Position numbers and translations under genes: made by a program | Notes under the pieces: model-generated | Told to the model about the DNA's origin: nothing | Seen by the model: the letters and a program-made list of their open reading frames with translations, nothing else | Database searches by the model: none | Assembly: GCF_021227995.1 (NCBI RefSeq) | Contig: NZ_CP089301.1 | Location: forward strand, 2,108,001-2,172,000 | Direction: 5' to 3' | From: Novosphingobium kaempferiae | GTDB taxonomy: Bacteria > Pseudomonadota > Alphaproteobacteria > Sphingomonadales > Sphingomonadaceae | DNA: 64,000 bases | Shown: piece by piece, positions 41,290 through 49,816 of the stretch | How positions within the stretch are numbered: position 1 is the stretch's first letter | How the letters are laid out: the number at the start of each line of letters is the position of its first letter

Positions 41290-44200
41290 TCAGAACTTGA
41301 CGCGCGCACCCGTATAGAAGCGGCGGCCCAGAACGTCGTAGACGCCGTTGGCGTTGCCCGGAAGGCCACCCCATACCGGCGGGCGCTTGACGTCGAAGAC
41401 GTTCTTGGCGCCGATGTAGAACTCGAAGTTCTCCAGCCCGTTGAAGCGGATCTGCACGTCGGTGTAGATCTTGGACTTGATGCGGAAGTACTTCTCGTCC
41501 GGCACCGAACCGTCGGCGAGGCGGTAGAGCGTCTGGAAATTCTCGTAGTCGAGAACCTGCGGCCCCATGTACTCGTTGTTTACGGTGAAGCCGAAGTCGT
41601 CGTTGTCCCAGCCCACCGTGAACGAGGCGGCATCGCGCGGCGTGCCGAGTTCACCCATGGTGTTGTCGTAGGGGTCGCCGGTCAGCGCGCGGAAGCCGTT
41701 GCGCAGCAGGTGCGTCCACGCCGCCGAGAAGCTGGCGGTGCCGCCCAGTACCTCGTGACGATAGCCCAGCGTGAAGTCGAGCCCGCGCGAGAACGAGCCG
41801 CCGCTGTTGATGAGACCGCGCACCACCTGCTCGACCGAGCCGATACTGTACGCGCCCGATGCGACCGTGCGGCGGGTGACGAACTGGCAGAACTCCGGCT
41901 GGCCGGACGTGTAGCACTTGTTGAGCACCGTCGCCGTCGGCACACGGCTGATCGCGTCCTCCAGCTTGATGTCGAAGTAGTCCGCGGTGAACGTCAGGTT
42001 GCGCAGCGCGAAGATCGACTTCGGATTGATGACGACACCCAGCGTCAGCGTCTTGCCCGTCTCCTCGCGGATGCCGGGGTTCGACGCGGTCACGCCGCCG
42101 ACGCCCGAAAGGTCGGCCTGCGTCAGCGTGAACGATCCGTTCTGCTGGATGTTGGCGAGCACGCCCGGAACCGCGCGGCAATTCGCCGCCGTCGCGCCTG
42201 TCGTCGTCAGCGTCACGCCCTGGCACGGATCGGTGATCGTCACGATGCCCGCTGCCGGTGCCGCGAACAGTTCGCCGATGTTGGGCGCGCGCACTGCATG
42301 GGCATAGACCGCGCGGAAGCGGATATCCTCGACCGGCGCCCATTCGAGCCCGGCGTTCCAGGCGTAGAAGGTGCCGACCGTGGAATAGTCCGACATGCGC
42401 ACCGCGCCGCGCGCGGTCAGGGTCTTGAAGAACGGAATGTCGGCCAGGATCGGCACGACGACTTCGCCGTAGGCCTCCTTGACGTCGAAGCTGCCCGCCG
42501 TGTCGGTAAGCTGGACATAGCCGTTGCGCGCGGCGTTGGTCAGCGGGTCGAAGATGTCGCGGCTCTTCTCCTTGCGGTACTCCGCGCCGACCGCGACCTG
42601 CACCGCGCCCGCGGGCAGGGAGAACAGCGTGCCGGTGATGTTGGCCGCCGCGACGTGCATCTCCTGCTTGGAATTGCGCTGGAGATTGACCTGCAGGTAC
42701 TGCACCATCTCCGGCGTCAGCTTGCCCTCGCCATAGACGTTGATCGGCACGCAGCCCCGCGCCCGCGCGGTGGCGTCGGCGCAGATCGCGTCGGTCGTGC
42801 TGCCGTCGCGGTCGAAGTCGTAGATGTCGGTGATGACCTGAAGGCCGTCCGCGAGGTTGTAGAGGTTCGCGAGGCCCGACATCGACTGGTTCTGCTTGGT
42901 CATGCCGTACTGGTAGTAGGCATCCAGCTTCCAGCTTCCGCCAAGGTCCGCCGTGCCGCCGAAGACTGCGCGGAAGTTGTCGCGCTCGGTCGGGATGGAG
43001 CGGGTGCCCGGCGGGAAGGCGGTGGTACGGATGAGGAAGCTTAGATCCTTGAGCCCGTCCCCGGTGCGGTCGGTCGCGGCGGCAAGCACGGCGGCGGGTA
43101 CGAAGGGGTTGTTGACGATCGTCGTCGCGCCATTGCCGCCGGGGACGAGCACGCGCGACTGGATCGGGTAGAAGCCGTTGGTCCCGGTGAACGCGCCCAG
43201 CGCGCCGTCGGTGCGCATGGGAGACGCTTCCATGCGGCCCTCGGTGACGACGTTGGCGTAAGTCACCTCGCCGAAGAGATTGATCTTGTCGGTCACGTCG
43301 AAGTTGACGCGGCCCGCGAAGGTGATGCGCTCCGAAGGCGATGCCAGCAGGCCGTATTCGGCGCGGTTGAAGCCGTCCGTCGCGGCGTTGTAGGCGCGGA
43401 AGGTGCCGTCGGGCTGGATCACGCGGTTGGTCTGCGAACCGATCACGAAGATGCCGCCCGGCCCGACGTTCGACGGGTTGTAGAACGGCGTGAACAGGTT
43501 CTGCGCCGCCGTCAGGTTGTTGGCGCTGTTGCCCGCGACCCGCTGCGTGGTGCCGAGGCTGGTGTAGTCGTAGCGGGAGAAATCGCGCCCGCTGTTGTTG
43601 ACCGAACCTTCGTTGACGTAGCCCGCATAGACCATGAAGTTGCCGCGACCGTCGGCGAAGTTGGACCCGAAGGTGCCGTTGACCGCGATCTGCCGGTCGT
43701 CGCCTCGCTCGGAAATACCCGCCTGCGCATTGAGGCGAATGCCCTCGAACTTCTTCTTGTAGATGAAGTTCACCACGCCCGCGACCGCGTCCGAGCCGTA
43801 CACGGCCGAAGCACCGCCGGTCAGCACGTCCACGCGCTCGACGAAGGGCGTCGGGATCATCGAGAGGTCGACCTGCGCGGTGCCGGGCACGCCCGCGACC
43901 GAGCGGCGCCCGTCGATCAGCACCAGCGTGCGGTCGGCGCCGAGGTTGCGCAGGTTCACCGTCGCGAGGCCGGGGTTCGTCGTGTTGCCCGTCGTCGTGC
44001 GCGACAGGCCGGGAATGCCGACCGCCGGGTTCTGCTGCAGGGCGTCCTGCACGTTGATGATGCCCTGGTTCTCCAGCGTCTCCGCCGTCAGCACCTGCAA
44101 TGGGCTGGGAGAACTCTGCTCGGGCGAGGCGAGGCGGCTGCCGGTGACGATGATGTCCTCGGCGCTCGCGGCGTCGCCGCTGCTTTGAGCCTCCTGCGCA

Positions 44201-44298
44201 TATGCGGGCAGGCCCGCCAGCGCGGCAAGGCTCGATCCGACCATCAATGCAAGGCGTGCGACATGGGCGCGCTGTGGGCGCGCGTCTTGGGTGTTCAT
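41290..44298 (-). CDS. TonB-dependent outer-membrane receptor, large class
   Basis: 1002-residue receptor, a size typical of the carbohydrate-type TonB receptors of Caulobacterales, Sphingomonadales and Xanthomonadales. AGGAGAGG precedes the ATG at 44298. Signal peptide about 1-35 (cut at AYAQEAQ). TonB-box-like EDIIVTGSRLASPEQSSPSP, then the plug with NVQDALQQNPAVGIPG, LRNLGADRTLVLIDGRR and VDVLTGGASAVYGSDAVAGV. The barrel ends GRRFYTGARVKF. It is the last gene of the operon transketolase subunits, FGGY kinase, receptor (68-base gap after the kinase), so its ligand is probably an oligosaccharide or glycoside containing the sugar metabolised by that pathway. Confidence 0.93.
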   Translation of the reverse strand: MNTQDARPQRAHVARLALMVGSSLAALAGLPAYAQEAQSSGDAASAEDIIVTGSRLASPEQSSPSPLQVLTAETLENQGIINVQDALQQNPAVGIPGLSRTTTGNTTNPGLATVNLRNLGADRTLVLIDGRRSVAGVPGTAQVDLSMIPTPFVERVDVLTGGASAVYGSDAVAGVVNFIYKKKFEGIRLNAQAGISERGDDRQIAVNGTFGSNFADGRGNFMVYAGYVNEGSVNNSGRDFSRYDYTSLGTTQRVAGNSANNLTAAQNLFTPFYNPSNVGPGGIFVIGSQTNRVIQPDGTFRAYNAATDGFNRAEYGLLASPSERITFAGRVNFDVTDKINLFGEVTYANVVTEGRMEASPMRTDGALGAFTGTNGFYPIQSRVLVPGGNGATTIVNNPFVPAAVLAAATDRTGDGLKDLSFLIRTTAFPPGTRSIPTERDNFRAVFGGTADLGGSWKLDAYYQYGMTKQNQSMSGLANLYNLADGLQVITDIYDFDRDGSTTDAICADATARARGCVPINVYGEGKLTPEMVQYLQVNLQRNSKQEMHVAAANITGTLFSLPAGAVQVAVGAEYRKEKSRDIFDPLTNAARNGYVQLTDTAGSFDVKEAYGEVVVPILADIPFFKTLTARGAVRMSDYSTVGTFYAWNAGLEWAPVEDIRFRAVYAHAVRAPNIGELFAAPAAGIVTITDPCQGVTLTTTGATAANCRAVPGVLANIQQNGSFTLTQADLSGVGGVTASNPGIREETGKTLTLGVVINPKSIFALRNLTFTADYFDIKLEDAISRVPTATVLNKCYTSGQPEFCQFVTRRTVASGAYSIGSVEQVVRGLINSGGSFSRGLDFTLGYRHEVLGGTASFSAAWTHLLRNGFRALTGDPYDNTMGELGTPRDAASFTVGWDNDDFGFTVNNEYMGPQVLDYENFQTLYRLADGSVPDEKYFRIKSKIYTDVQIRFNGLENFEFYIGAKNVFDVKRPPVWGGLPGNANGVYDVLGRRFYTGARVKF

Positions 44299-44366
44299 GC
44301 TATCCTCTCCTGAAAATGCCTAAGTCCGCCGATTTTTATGTCTTGCGGCTTCCCGGCTGCGGCGAT

Positions 44367-45920
44367 TCAGCCTGTTTCCGCTTTGGCTTCCCGTAATTCA
44401 CGCGGGTTCCGGGTCTCTGCCTGACCCGACCGCCCCTGTTCTCTGCCAAGCGGGGAGAGCGCCATCGCGGTTGCGACGGCAGCCTTCCACGCCCCCCATA
44501 TCCGCGCGCGCTGCGCGGCGGCCATCGCGGGCTCGACGACGTCGGCCCCTGCCCCATCCCCCTCTTCCGCGATGCCGAGCGCCTCGGCCGCAAGCCGGGC
44601 GACGCCGAGCGCGCTCGCCTCGGCCACCGGCGGCCGCGAAACACGGCGGTCGGTCAGGTCGGCGAGGATCTGCATCAGCAGGTCGTTGCGCGTCGCCCCG
44701 CCATCCACCGCGATCTGCGAGGCGGCGATGCCGAGGTCGGCCTCCATTGCCGCCACCACGTCGCCGATCTGGAGCGCGATCGCCTCAAGGGTGGCGCGCG
44801 CGATGTGCCCGCGCGTGGTGCCCAGCGAGAGCCCCGAGATCGCGCCCCGCGCCTCGCTGCACCAGTACGGCGCGCCTAGCCCCGCCAGCGCTGGCACAAA
44901 TACGACCCCGCCATTGTCGGGCACGGTCTCCGCAAGCGCGCGCAGCGCTTCGCCGTCCGGCAGGCCCAGCAGCCCGCCCGCGAAGGCGGCGGCGTGGCCG
45001 GAGACAGAGATGTTGCCCTCCAGCGCATGCTGCGCCGTGCCCTGCCGATGCCAGGCTATCGTGCTCGACAATCCGTGCGACGAACGGACGCGCGCGGGCG
45101 TCGCCGTCATCACCGAGCTGCCGGTGCCGATCGTCACCTTGGTCGCACCGATGCGCGGCCCGGCGTGGAAATAGAGCGCGGCGTGGCTGTCACCCATGAC
45201 CGCGTGGACCGGCACACCCTCGACGCTTGGCACCGCTCCCGGCGCGACCACGGCGAACCGGCTGTCGGAGCCGCGTATCTCGGGCAGCAGGGACAGCGGC
45301 ACGTCGAACAGGTCGGCCAGCACCGGATCCCAGCCCAGCGTCTCCAGATTGAACAACTGCGTGCGCGAGGCATTGCTATGGTCGGTCGCGTGGACCGCGC
45401 CGCCGGTCAGCTTCCACAGGAGCCAACTGTCGATGGTCCCGCAGCGCAGTTCGCCCCGCGCTGCCCGCTCGCGCGCGCCGGGCAGGCTGTCGAGCAGCCA
45501 CGCGATCTTGGCGGCGGGGAACAGCGGATCGATGGCCAGACCGCTGCGCGCGAAGATTTCCACCTCGTGCCCGGCCTCGCGCAGTTGCGCACAACGGCCT
45601 TCGGAGCGACGGCATTGCCAGAGCACGGCGGGCGCCAGCGGTTCACCGGTCGCGGCATCCCAGAGCACCACCGTCTCGCGCTGATTGGACAGCGCCAGCG
45701 CGGCGATCTCCGCCTCCGGCGCGGCTTCGGTGATTTCGGCGATGAGTCCGGAGACGGCATCCCAGATGGCCGTGGCAGACTGCTCGGCCCAGCCCGGCTG
45801 CGGGTGCGCGACGTCCATCGCGCGCGAGCGGGACAGCACGATCTCCCCCGCAGGCGACACGAGCAACGCCTTGGTGTTGGTCGTCCCCTGATCGATGGCG
45901 AGGATGACCGGCCCGGCCAT
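44367..45920 (-). CDS. FGGY-family carbohydrate kinase (AplK/apulose kinase candidate)
   Basis: 517-residue FGGY kinase, cytoplasmic, sugar or polyol plus ATP to sugar phosphate. N-terminal ATPase motif AIDQGTTNTKALLV (9-22) and WAEQSATAIWDAV (45-57); substrate-side VMGDSHAALYFHAG; adenosine-binding AVDGGATRNDLLMQ. Overall closest in feel to glycerol kinase. The ATG at 45920 overlaps the transketolase C-subunit stop by one base, so it is translated with it. The last 30 residues are polar and probably disordered. Kinase plus split transketolase plus isomerase is the published D-apiose set (ApsI, AplK, AptAB), hence the candidate name; L-erythrulose, glycerol or another ketose cannot be excluded. 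Confidence 0.82.
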   Translation of the reverse strand: MAGPVILAIDQGTTNTKALLVSPAGEIVLSRSRAMDVAHPQPGWAEQSATAIWDAVSGLIAEITEAAPEAEIAALALSNQRETVVLWDAATGEPLAPAVLWQCRRSEGRCAQLREAGHEVEIFARSGLAIDPLFPAAKIAWLLDSLPGARERAARGELRCGTIDSWLLWKLTGGAVHATDHSNASRTQLFNLETLGWDPVLADLFDVPLSLLPEIRGSDSRFAVVAPGAVPSVEGVPVHAVMGDSHAALYFHAGPRIGATKVTIGTGSSVMTATPARVRSSHGLSSTIAWHRQGTAQHALEGNISVSGHAAAFAGGLLGLPDGEALRALAETVPDNGGVVFVPALAGLGAPYWCSEARGAISGLSLGTTRGHIARATLEAIALQIGDVVAAMEADLGIAASQIAVDGGATRNDLLMQILADLTDRRVSRPPVAEASALGVARLAAEALGIAEEGDGAGADVVEPAMAAAQRARIWGAWKAAVATAMALSPLGREQGRSGQAETRNPRELREAKAETG

Positions 45921-46876
45921 CAGCGTGCCTTCGCCGCCAGCAGCTCACGCGCAGCCTGCGCGATACCCTCGGCATTGAGGCCGAAGCGGTCCATCAGCCA
46001 CGCCGCCGATCCGGTCGGCAGGAAGCCCGGGAAGCCCAGCATCCGCATCCGCACCGGCGCATGGGTGGCGCAGTATTCCGCGATCGCACCGCCGAGCCCG
46101 CCGTGCGCGAGTCCTTCCTCGGCGGTGACGATGGCGCCCGTTGCAGCGGCGGCGGCAATGGCCTCACCGTCGATGGGCGATACCGTCGCCATGTTGACCA
46201 CCCGCGCCGAGACGCCTTCTGCCGCCAGCGCCTCCGCCGCAGCCAGCGCGCGGTGGACCAGTGTGCCGTTGGCGATGATCGCAAGGTCGGTGCCGCCGCG
46301 CAGTTCCTCGGCCTTGCCGATACGGAACTCGGCCTTTTCGCGCGCAAGTTCGGGCACCGGCATGCGGCTGATGCGGACGTAGACCGGCCCATCGTGCGCC
46401 GCCGCCGCCCGGATCGCCTCCGCCGTCTCCCACGGGTCGGCAGGGACGATGACGGTCAGCTTGTCGATGGCGCGCAGCCAGGCGACATCCTCGATGCTGT
46501 GGTGCGTCGCGCCCAGTTCACCGTAGGCGACGCCGCTGGAGATGCCGCAGAGCTTCACGTTGGCGTGGCTATAGGCGCAGTCCGCCTTGATCTGCTCGAG
46601 CGCGCGGGCGCTAAGGAAGCAGGATGCGCCGCTCACGAAGGGGATCTTGCCGCCGTTCGCCAGCCCCGCGCCGACGCCGACCATGTTCTGCTCGGCGATG
46701 CCGACATTCACCAGCCGCTCCGGGAAACGCGAACGGAACGCGCCAAGCTTGGACGAGCCGACCGAATCGTTGACCACCGCGACGATGCGCTCGTCCGCGA
46801 CCGCCAGTTCCTCGACCGTGCGGACATAGGCGTCGCGGCAGTCGAACAGGCCCTTGGGTGCAGCCGCCGCGCTCAT
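45920..46876 (-). CDS. Transketolase C-terminal subunit (AptB-type candidate)
   Basis: 318-residue protein with the PYR and C-terminal domains of transketolase. The Glu that activates thiamine diphosphate is Glu62 in VNVGIAEQNMVGVGAG. GVAYGELGATHHSIEDVAWL is the conserved Thr-His-His-containing loop, and the transketolase C domain begins near RKGTD-like ELRGGTDLAIIANGT. The ATG at 46876 overlaps the N-subunit stop (ATGA). Split transketolases of this type act on unusual ketoses; apulose-4-phosphate transketolase is one characterised example. Needs the N-subunit to form the active site. No full-length housekeeping transketolase is present in the window. Confidence 0.88.
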   Translation of the reverse strand: MSAAAAPKGLFDCRDAYVRTVEELAVADERIVAVVNDSVGSSKLGAFRSRFPERLVNVGIAEQNMVGVGAGLANGGKIPFVSGASCFLSARALEQIKADCAYSHANVKLCGISSGVAYGELGATHHSIEDVAWLRAIDKLTVIVPADPWETAEAIRAAAAHDGPVYVRISRMPVPELAREKAEFRIGKAEELRGGTDLAIIANGTLVHRALAAAEALAAEGVSARVVNMATVSPIDGEAIAAAAATGAIVTAEEGLAHGGLGGAIAEYCATHAPVRMRMLGFPGFLPTGSAAWLMDRFGLNAEGIAQAARELLAAKAR

Positions 46877-47751
46877 GCCGCCATCTCCGCTTCGAGTTCG
46901 GCGAGCGCCTGCGCGTACTGCTCCGCATTGGGCACGCCGTGGTGCCAGCCCGCCTGATCCTCCATGAAGCTGACGCCCTTGCCCTTGCGGGTGGCGGCAA
47001 TGATGCACAGCGGCTTCGAGCGCGGTGCGCAGGCGGCGTCGAACGTCTCCAGCAGCGCCGCATGGTCATGCCCGTCGACGCCGACGACGTCCCAGCCGAA
47101 GGCGCGCCACTTGTCGGCGAGCGGCTCCAGCGAATTGGTGTCCTCGGTCCGCGCGCCCTGCTGCAAGCCGTTGCGGTCGACGATGACGGTAAGCTGGCCG
47201 AGCCCGCGATGCCCCGCGAACATCGCCGCTTCCCACATCGAGCCTTCCTGCAATTCGCCATCCCCCGTCAGCGCGAAGACGCGATAGTCGGCCTTGTCGA
47301 TCTGCGCCGCAACCGCGATCCCCACGGCGACCGGCAGCCCGTGCCCAAGCGGCCCGGTGTTGGTCTCCACGCCCGGCAGGTACGTGCGGTTGGGATGCCC
47401 GTTGAGCAGCGATTCGGGCTTGAGGTAGGTGTCCAGCTCACTTTCCGGGAAGTACCCGGCACCCGCCAGCGCCGTATAGAGCGCGCCGGTGCAGTGCCCC
47501 TTGCTCATCACGAAGCGGTCGCGCCCCGGAGCAGCCGGTTCAGCAGGATCGAAACGAAGAATATCGAAATAGAGCGAAGCGATGATGTCGGTGGCCGAAA
47601 GGTCGCCGCCCGGATGCCCCTGCCCCGCAGAGACGATCATGCCAAGGAGGCGCCGACGCATCCAGTTCGCCCGTTCACGGACATGATCCGCCCGCGCAGA
47701 CAGGCCTTCGCGGCTCTGTTCACCGGACACAGGAACAAACTTCGTCGTCAT
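46873..47751 (-). CDS. Transketolase N-terminal subunit (AptA-type candidate)
   Basis: 292-residue PP domain of transketolase. Thiamine diphosphate and Mg binding: GDGELQEGSMWEAAMFAG (163-180) with Asn194 in VIVDRNGLQQ completing the GDG-X(about 28)-N motif. SAGQGHPGGDLSATDI (41-56) and TGPLGHGLPVAVG (132-144) are classical transketolase segments. AGGGAGAG precedes the ATG at 47751. First gene of the four-gene minus-strand operon (N subunit, C subunit, FGGY kinase, TonB receptor), reading divergently from deoR. Two-carbon transfer from a ketose phosphate to an aldose phosphate is expected. Confidence 0.9.
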   Translation of the reverse strand: MTTKFVPVSGEQSREGLSARADHVRERANWMRRRLLGMIVSAGQGHPGGDLSATDIIASLYFDILRFDPAEPAAPGRDRFVMSKGHCTGALYTALAGAGYFPESELDTYLKPESLLNGHPNRTYLPGVETNTGPLGHGLPVAVGIAVAAQIDKADYRVFALTGDGELQEGSMWEAAMFAGHRGLGQLTVIVDRNGLQQGARTEDTNSLEPLADKWRAFGWDVVGVDGHDHAALLETFDAACAPRSKPLCIIAATRKGKGVSFMEDQAGWHHGVPNAEQYAQALAELEAEMAA

Positions 47752-47813
47752 TTCCGCAAACTCTCCCTGACACGAGCAATAAAGCGCAACGAAAAGATAC
47801 GCAAGCGAGTCGC

Positions 47814-47839
47814 TTTCGATTTTTTTCGTTTAATCGAAA
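47814..47839. promoter_or_regulatory. DeoR-type operator candidate in transketolase/deoR divergent region
   Basis: Inverted repeat TTTCGAT (47814-47820) and ATCGAAA (47833-47839) with a 12-base AT-rich centre containing TTTTTTCGTTTA. More CGAAA-like hexamers lie at 47789-47795 and 47861-47867. Clustered TTTCG-type repeats are typical for DeoR regulators, whose gene is adjacent. Confidence 0.5.
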
Positions 47840-47850
47840 ATAGACAGAAA

Positions 47851-47879
47851 TTGACAGAGCTTCGAAACCTTCCGATAGA
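47851..47879 (+). promoter_or_regulatory. Sigma-70-type promoter upstream of deoR
   Basis: TTGACA (47851-47856), 17-base spacer, GATAGA (47874-47879). A CGAAA box lies within the spacer, which would allow autoregulation. Confidence 0.5.
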
Positions 47880-47966
47880 GGGACGAACGAAGGCCGCCGC
47901 GACCGGGGCCTCTATGGAGAGCGCCGTGCCTGTCCCATCCGCCCGGATCGCCGGGAATATCGTCCG

Positions 47967-48752
47967 GTGAAGGAAAGCCCGCCGAACCGGCTGCTGGGCG
48001 AAGCCCGTCGCCACAAGATCCTCGAATGGCTGCAGGAGGAAGGCAGCGCGCGTGTGCGCACGCTGGCCGAGGCCTTCGGCGTATCCGAGGTGACGGTGCG
48101 GCAGGATCTCGAAAAGCTGGAGGCGGACGGCCATATCGAACGCGAACACGGCGGCGCGTTCCTGAAATCGGTGCCGCAGCAGGTGCGCTCGATGGCGCTC
48201 CAGCACCAGAGCCACCTCGACGCCAAGGAACGCATCGGCCGCGCCGCCGCCGCGCTGGTCGAGAACGGCGAGACGATCATCCTCGATTCGGGCTCCACCA
48301 CCACGGCGGTCGCCACGCACCTTGCGGGCAAGCGCGACCTGACAGTCATCACCAATGCCCTCAACATCGCGCTGATGCTGGGCGCCGATCCGGGGTTCGA
48401 AGTCCACATGACCGGCGGGCACTTCAAGGCGCCCACGCTCTCACTCAGCGGCGAGCGTTCGGCGGACTACTTCAAGGGGCTCTACGTGCGCCGCCTGTTC
48501 CTCGCGACGGCGGCGATCGACGTGGAGAGCGGCCTCACCTACCCCGCGCTTTCGGACATCGCGGTGAAACGCGCGATGATCGGTGCGGCGGAGCAGGTCT
48601 GCCTCGTCGCGGACTCCAGCAAGATCGGCCAGCGCTCGTTCTCGGCGCTGGGCGGGCTCGACCTCGTGCATGTGCTCATCACCGACGACGGCATCACCGA
48701 CGCCGACCGCAAGACGATCGAAGGAGCGGGCGTCCAGATCATCATCGCCTGA
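47967..48752 (+). CDS. DeoR-family transcriptional regulator
   Basis: 261-residue repressor-type regulator. The GTG at 47967 is the first in-frame start; the DeoR helix-turn-helix begins soon after ([20 protein letters not shown], then [18 protein letters not shown]). The effector domain shows the DeoRC hallmarks [18 protein letters not shown] and [20 protein letters not shown], which bind a phosphorylated sugar intermediate. It is divergent from the split-transketolase operon, with TTTCG-type repeats between, and co-directional with the isomerase and GH78 genes. Probably represses both arms and is released by a sugar phosphate such as the kinase product; this is inference. Confidence 0.9.
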   Translation: MKESPPNRLLGEARRHKILEWLQEEGSARVRTLAEAFGVSEVTVRQDLEKLEADGHIEREHGGAFLKSVPQQVRSMALQHQSHLDAKERIGRAAAALVENGETIILDSGSTTTAVATHLAGKRDLTVITNALNIALMLGADPGFEVHMTGGHFKAPTLSLSGERSADYFKGLYVRRLFLATAAIDVESGLTYPALSDIAVKRAMIGAAEQVCLVADSSKIGQRSFSALGGLDLVHVLITDDGITDADRKTIEGAGVQIIIA

Positions 48753-48825
48753 CCGCAACGGCGGCAGGCCCGGCACGCCCTCGCGCGTGCATCCCAAAAT
48801 TCTGTCAGGAAGAGGATCCTACCCA

Positions 48826-49806
48826 ATGGCCAAGCAGAAATTCGGCGCCGGCATCTGGCACTTCGCGACTTACGTGGACCGCTATGCGACCGACGGCTAC
48901 GGCCCGGCGCGCGGACTACTGGAGATGATCGACCTTGCCGGGCAGGTCGAAGACCTTTCGGTCGTCGACATCAACTACCCCTTCGTCGACCCCAGCCTCT
49001 CGCTCGACGCGGTGGACGAGGCGCTCAAGCGCAACGGCCTGTCCGTCATCGGCATCACGCCCGAGATCTACACCCGCCAGTTCGCGAAGGGCGCCTTCAC
49101 CAACCCCGACGCTGGCATCCGCCGCCTCGCCAACGAGATGATAAACGACGCGGCCAACGTCGTGCGCCGGTTCGGCGCTGACTACGTGAAGCTCTGGCCG
49201 GGGCAGGACGGCTGGGACTATCCGTTCCAGGTCGACCACCGCAAGCTGTGGCAGATGAGCATGGACGGCGTCGCCGAACTCGCCGAGCAGAACCCCGACC
49301 TCAAGTTCGTCATCGAATACAAGCCGCGCGAGCCGCGCAACCACATGAGCTACGACAGCGTCGCGCGGACGCTGCTGGGGATCGAGAAGATCGGCCTGCC
49401 CAACGTCGGCATCCTGCTAGACTTCGGCCACTCGCTCTACGGCGGCGAATCCCCGGCGGACGCGGCACAGCTCGCGATCGACCATGGTCGCCTGTTCGGC
49501 ATGGACGTGAACGACAACCTGCGTGGTTGGGACGACGACATGATCGCCGGATCGGTCCACCCGATCGAGCTGTTCGAGTTCTTCTACACCCTGCGCAAGA
49601 ACAACTGGGAAGGCGTGTGGCAGCTGGACCAGTTCCCCTTCCGCGAGGACAGTGTGGCCGCCGCCAACTCCGCCATCGGCTTCCTCAAGGCGGTCGAGCG
49701 CGCACTCGACAAGCTGGACTTCGAGGCGATGCAGGCGGCGCAGGACCGGCAGGACGCCGTCGCCGCGCTCAACCTCGCGCGCGCAGCACTGTTCTCCTCG
49801 TACTGA
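48826..49806 (+). CDS. TIM-barrel sugar isomerase (ApsI/D-apiose isomerase candidate)
   Basis: 326-residue xylose-isomerase-like TIM barrel, cytoplasmic. GGAAGAGGA lies upstream of the ATG at 48826. Diagnostic segments: [20 protein letters not shown] at the N-terminus, [31 protein letters not shown] with a metal-ligand Glu, [20 protein letters not shown] with Asp and His, and [16 protein letters not shown] recall this subgroup being found next to split transketolases and FGGY kinases in proteobacterial D-apiose clusters, where it converts D-apiose to D-apulose. It lies 73 bases after deoR and 10 bases before GH78. Family certain, substrate inferred from gene order. Confidence 0.8.
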   Translation: MAKQKFGAGIWHFATYVDRYATDGYGPARGLLEMIDLAGQVEDLSVVDINYPFVDPSLSLDAVDEALKRNGLSVIGITPEIYTRQFAKGAFTNPDAGIRRLANEMINDAANVVRRFGADYVKLWPGQDGWDYPFQVDHRKLWQMSMDGVAELAEQNPDLKFVIEYKPREPRNHMSYDSVARTLLGIEKIGLPNVGILLDFGHSLYGGESPADAAQLAIDHGRLFGMDVNDNLRGWDDDMIAGSVHPIELFEFFYTLRKNNWEGVWQLDQFPFREDSVAAANSAIGFLKAVERALDKLDFEAMQAAQDRQDAVAALNLARAALFSSY

Positions 49807-49816
49807 GAAGCCCCCG

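Noticed and set aside
47967..49806. L-rhamnose isomerase/regulator set (because GH78 follows)
   Set aside because: The isomerase is about 100 residues shorter than L-rhamnose isomerases of the bacterial types I know, and no rhamnulose aldolase or mutarotase is present; kept as an alternative only.
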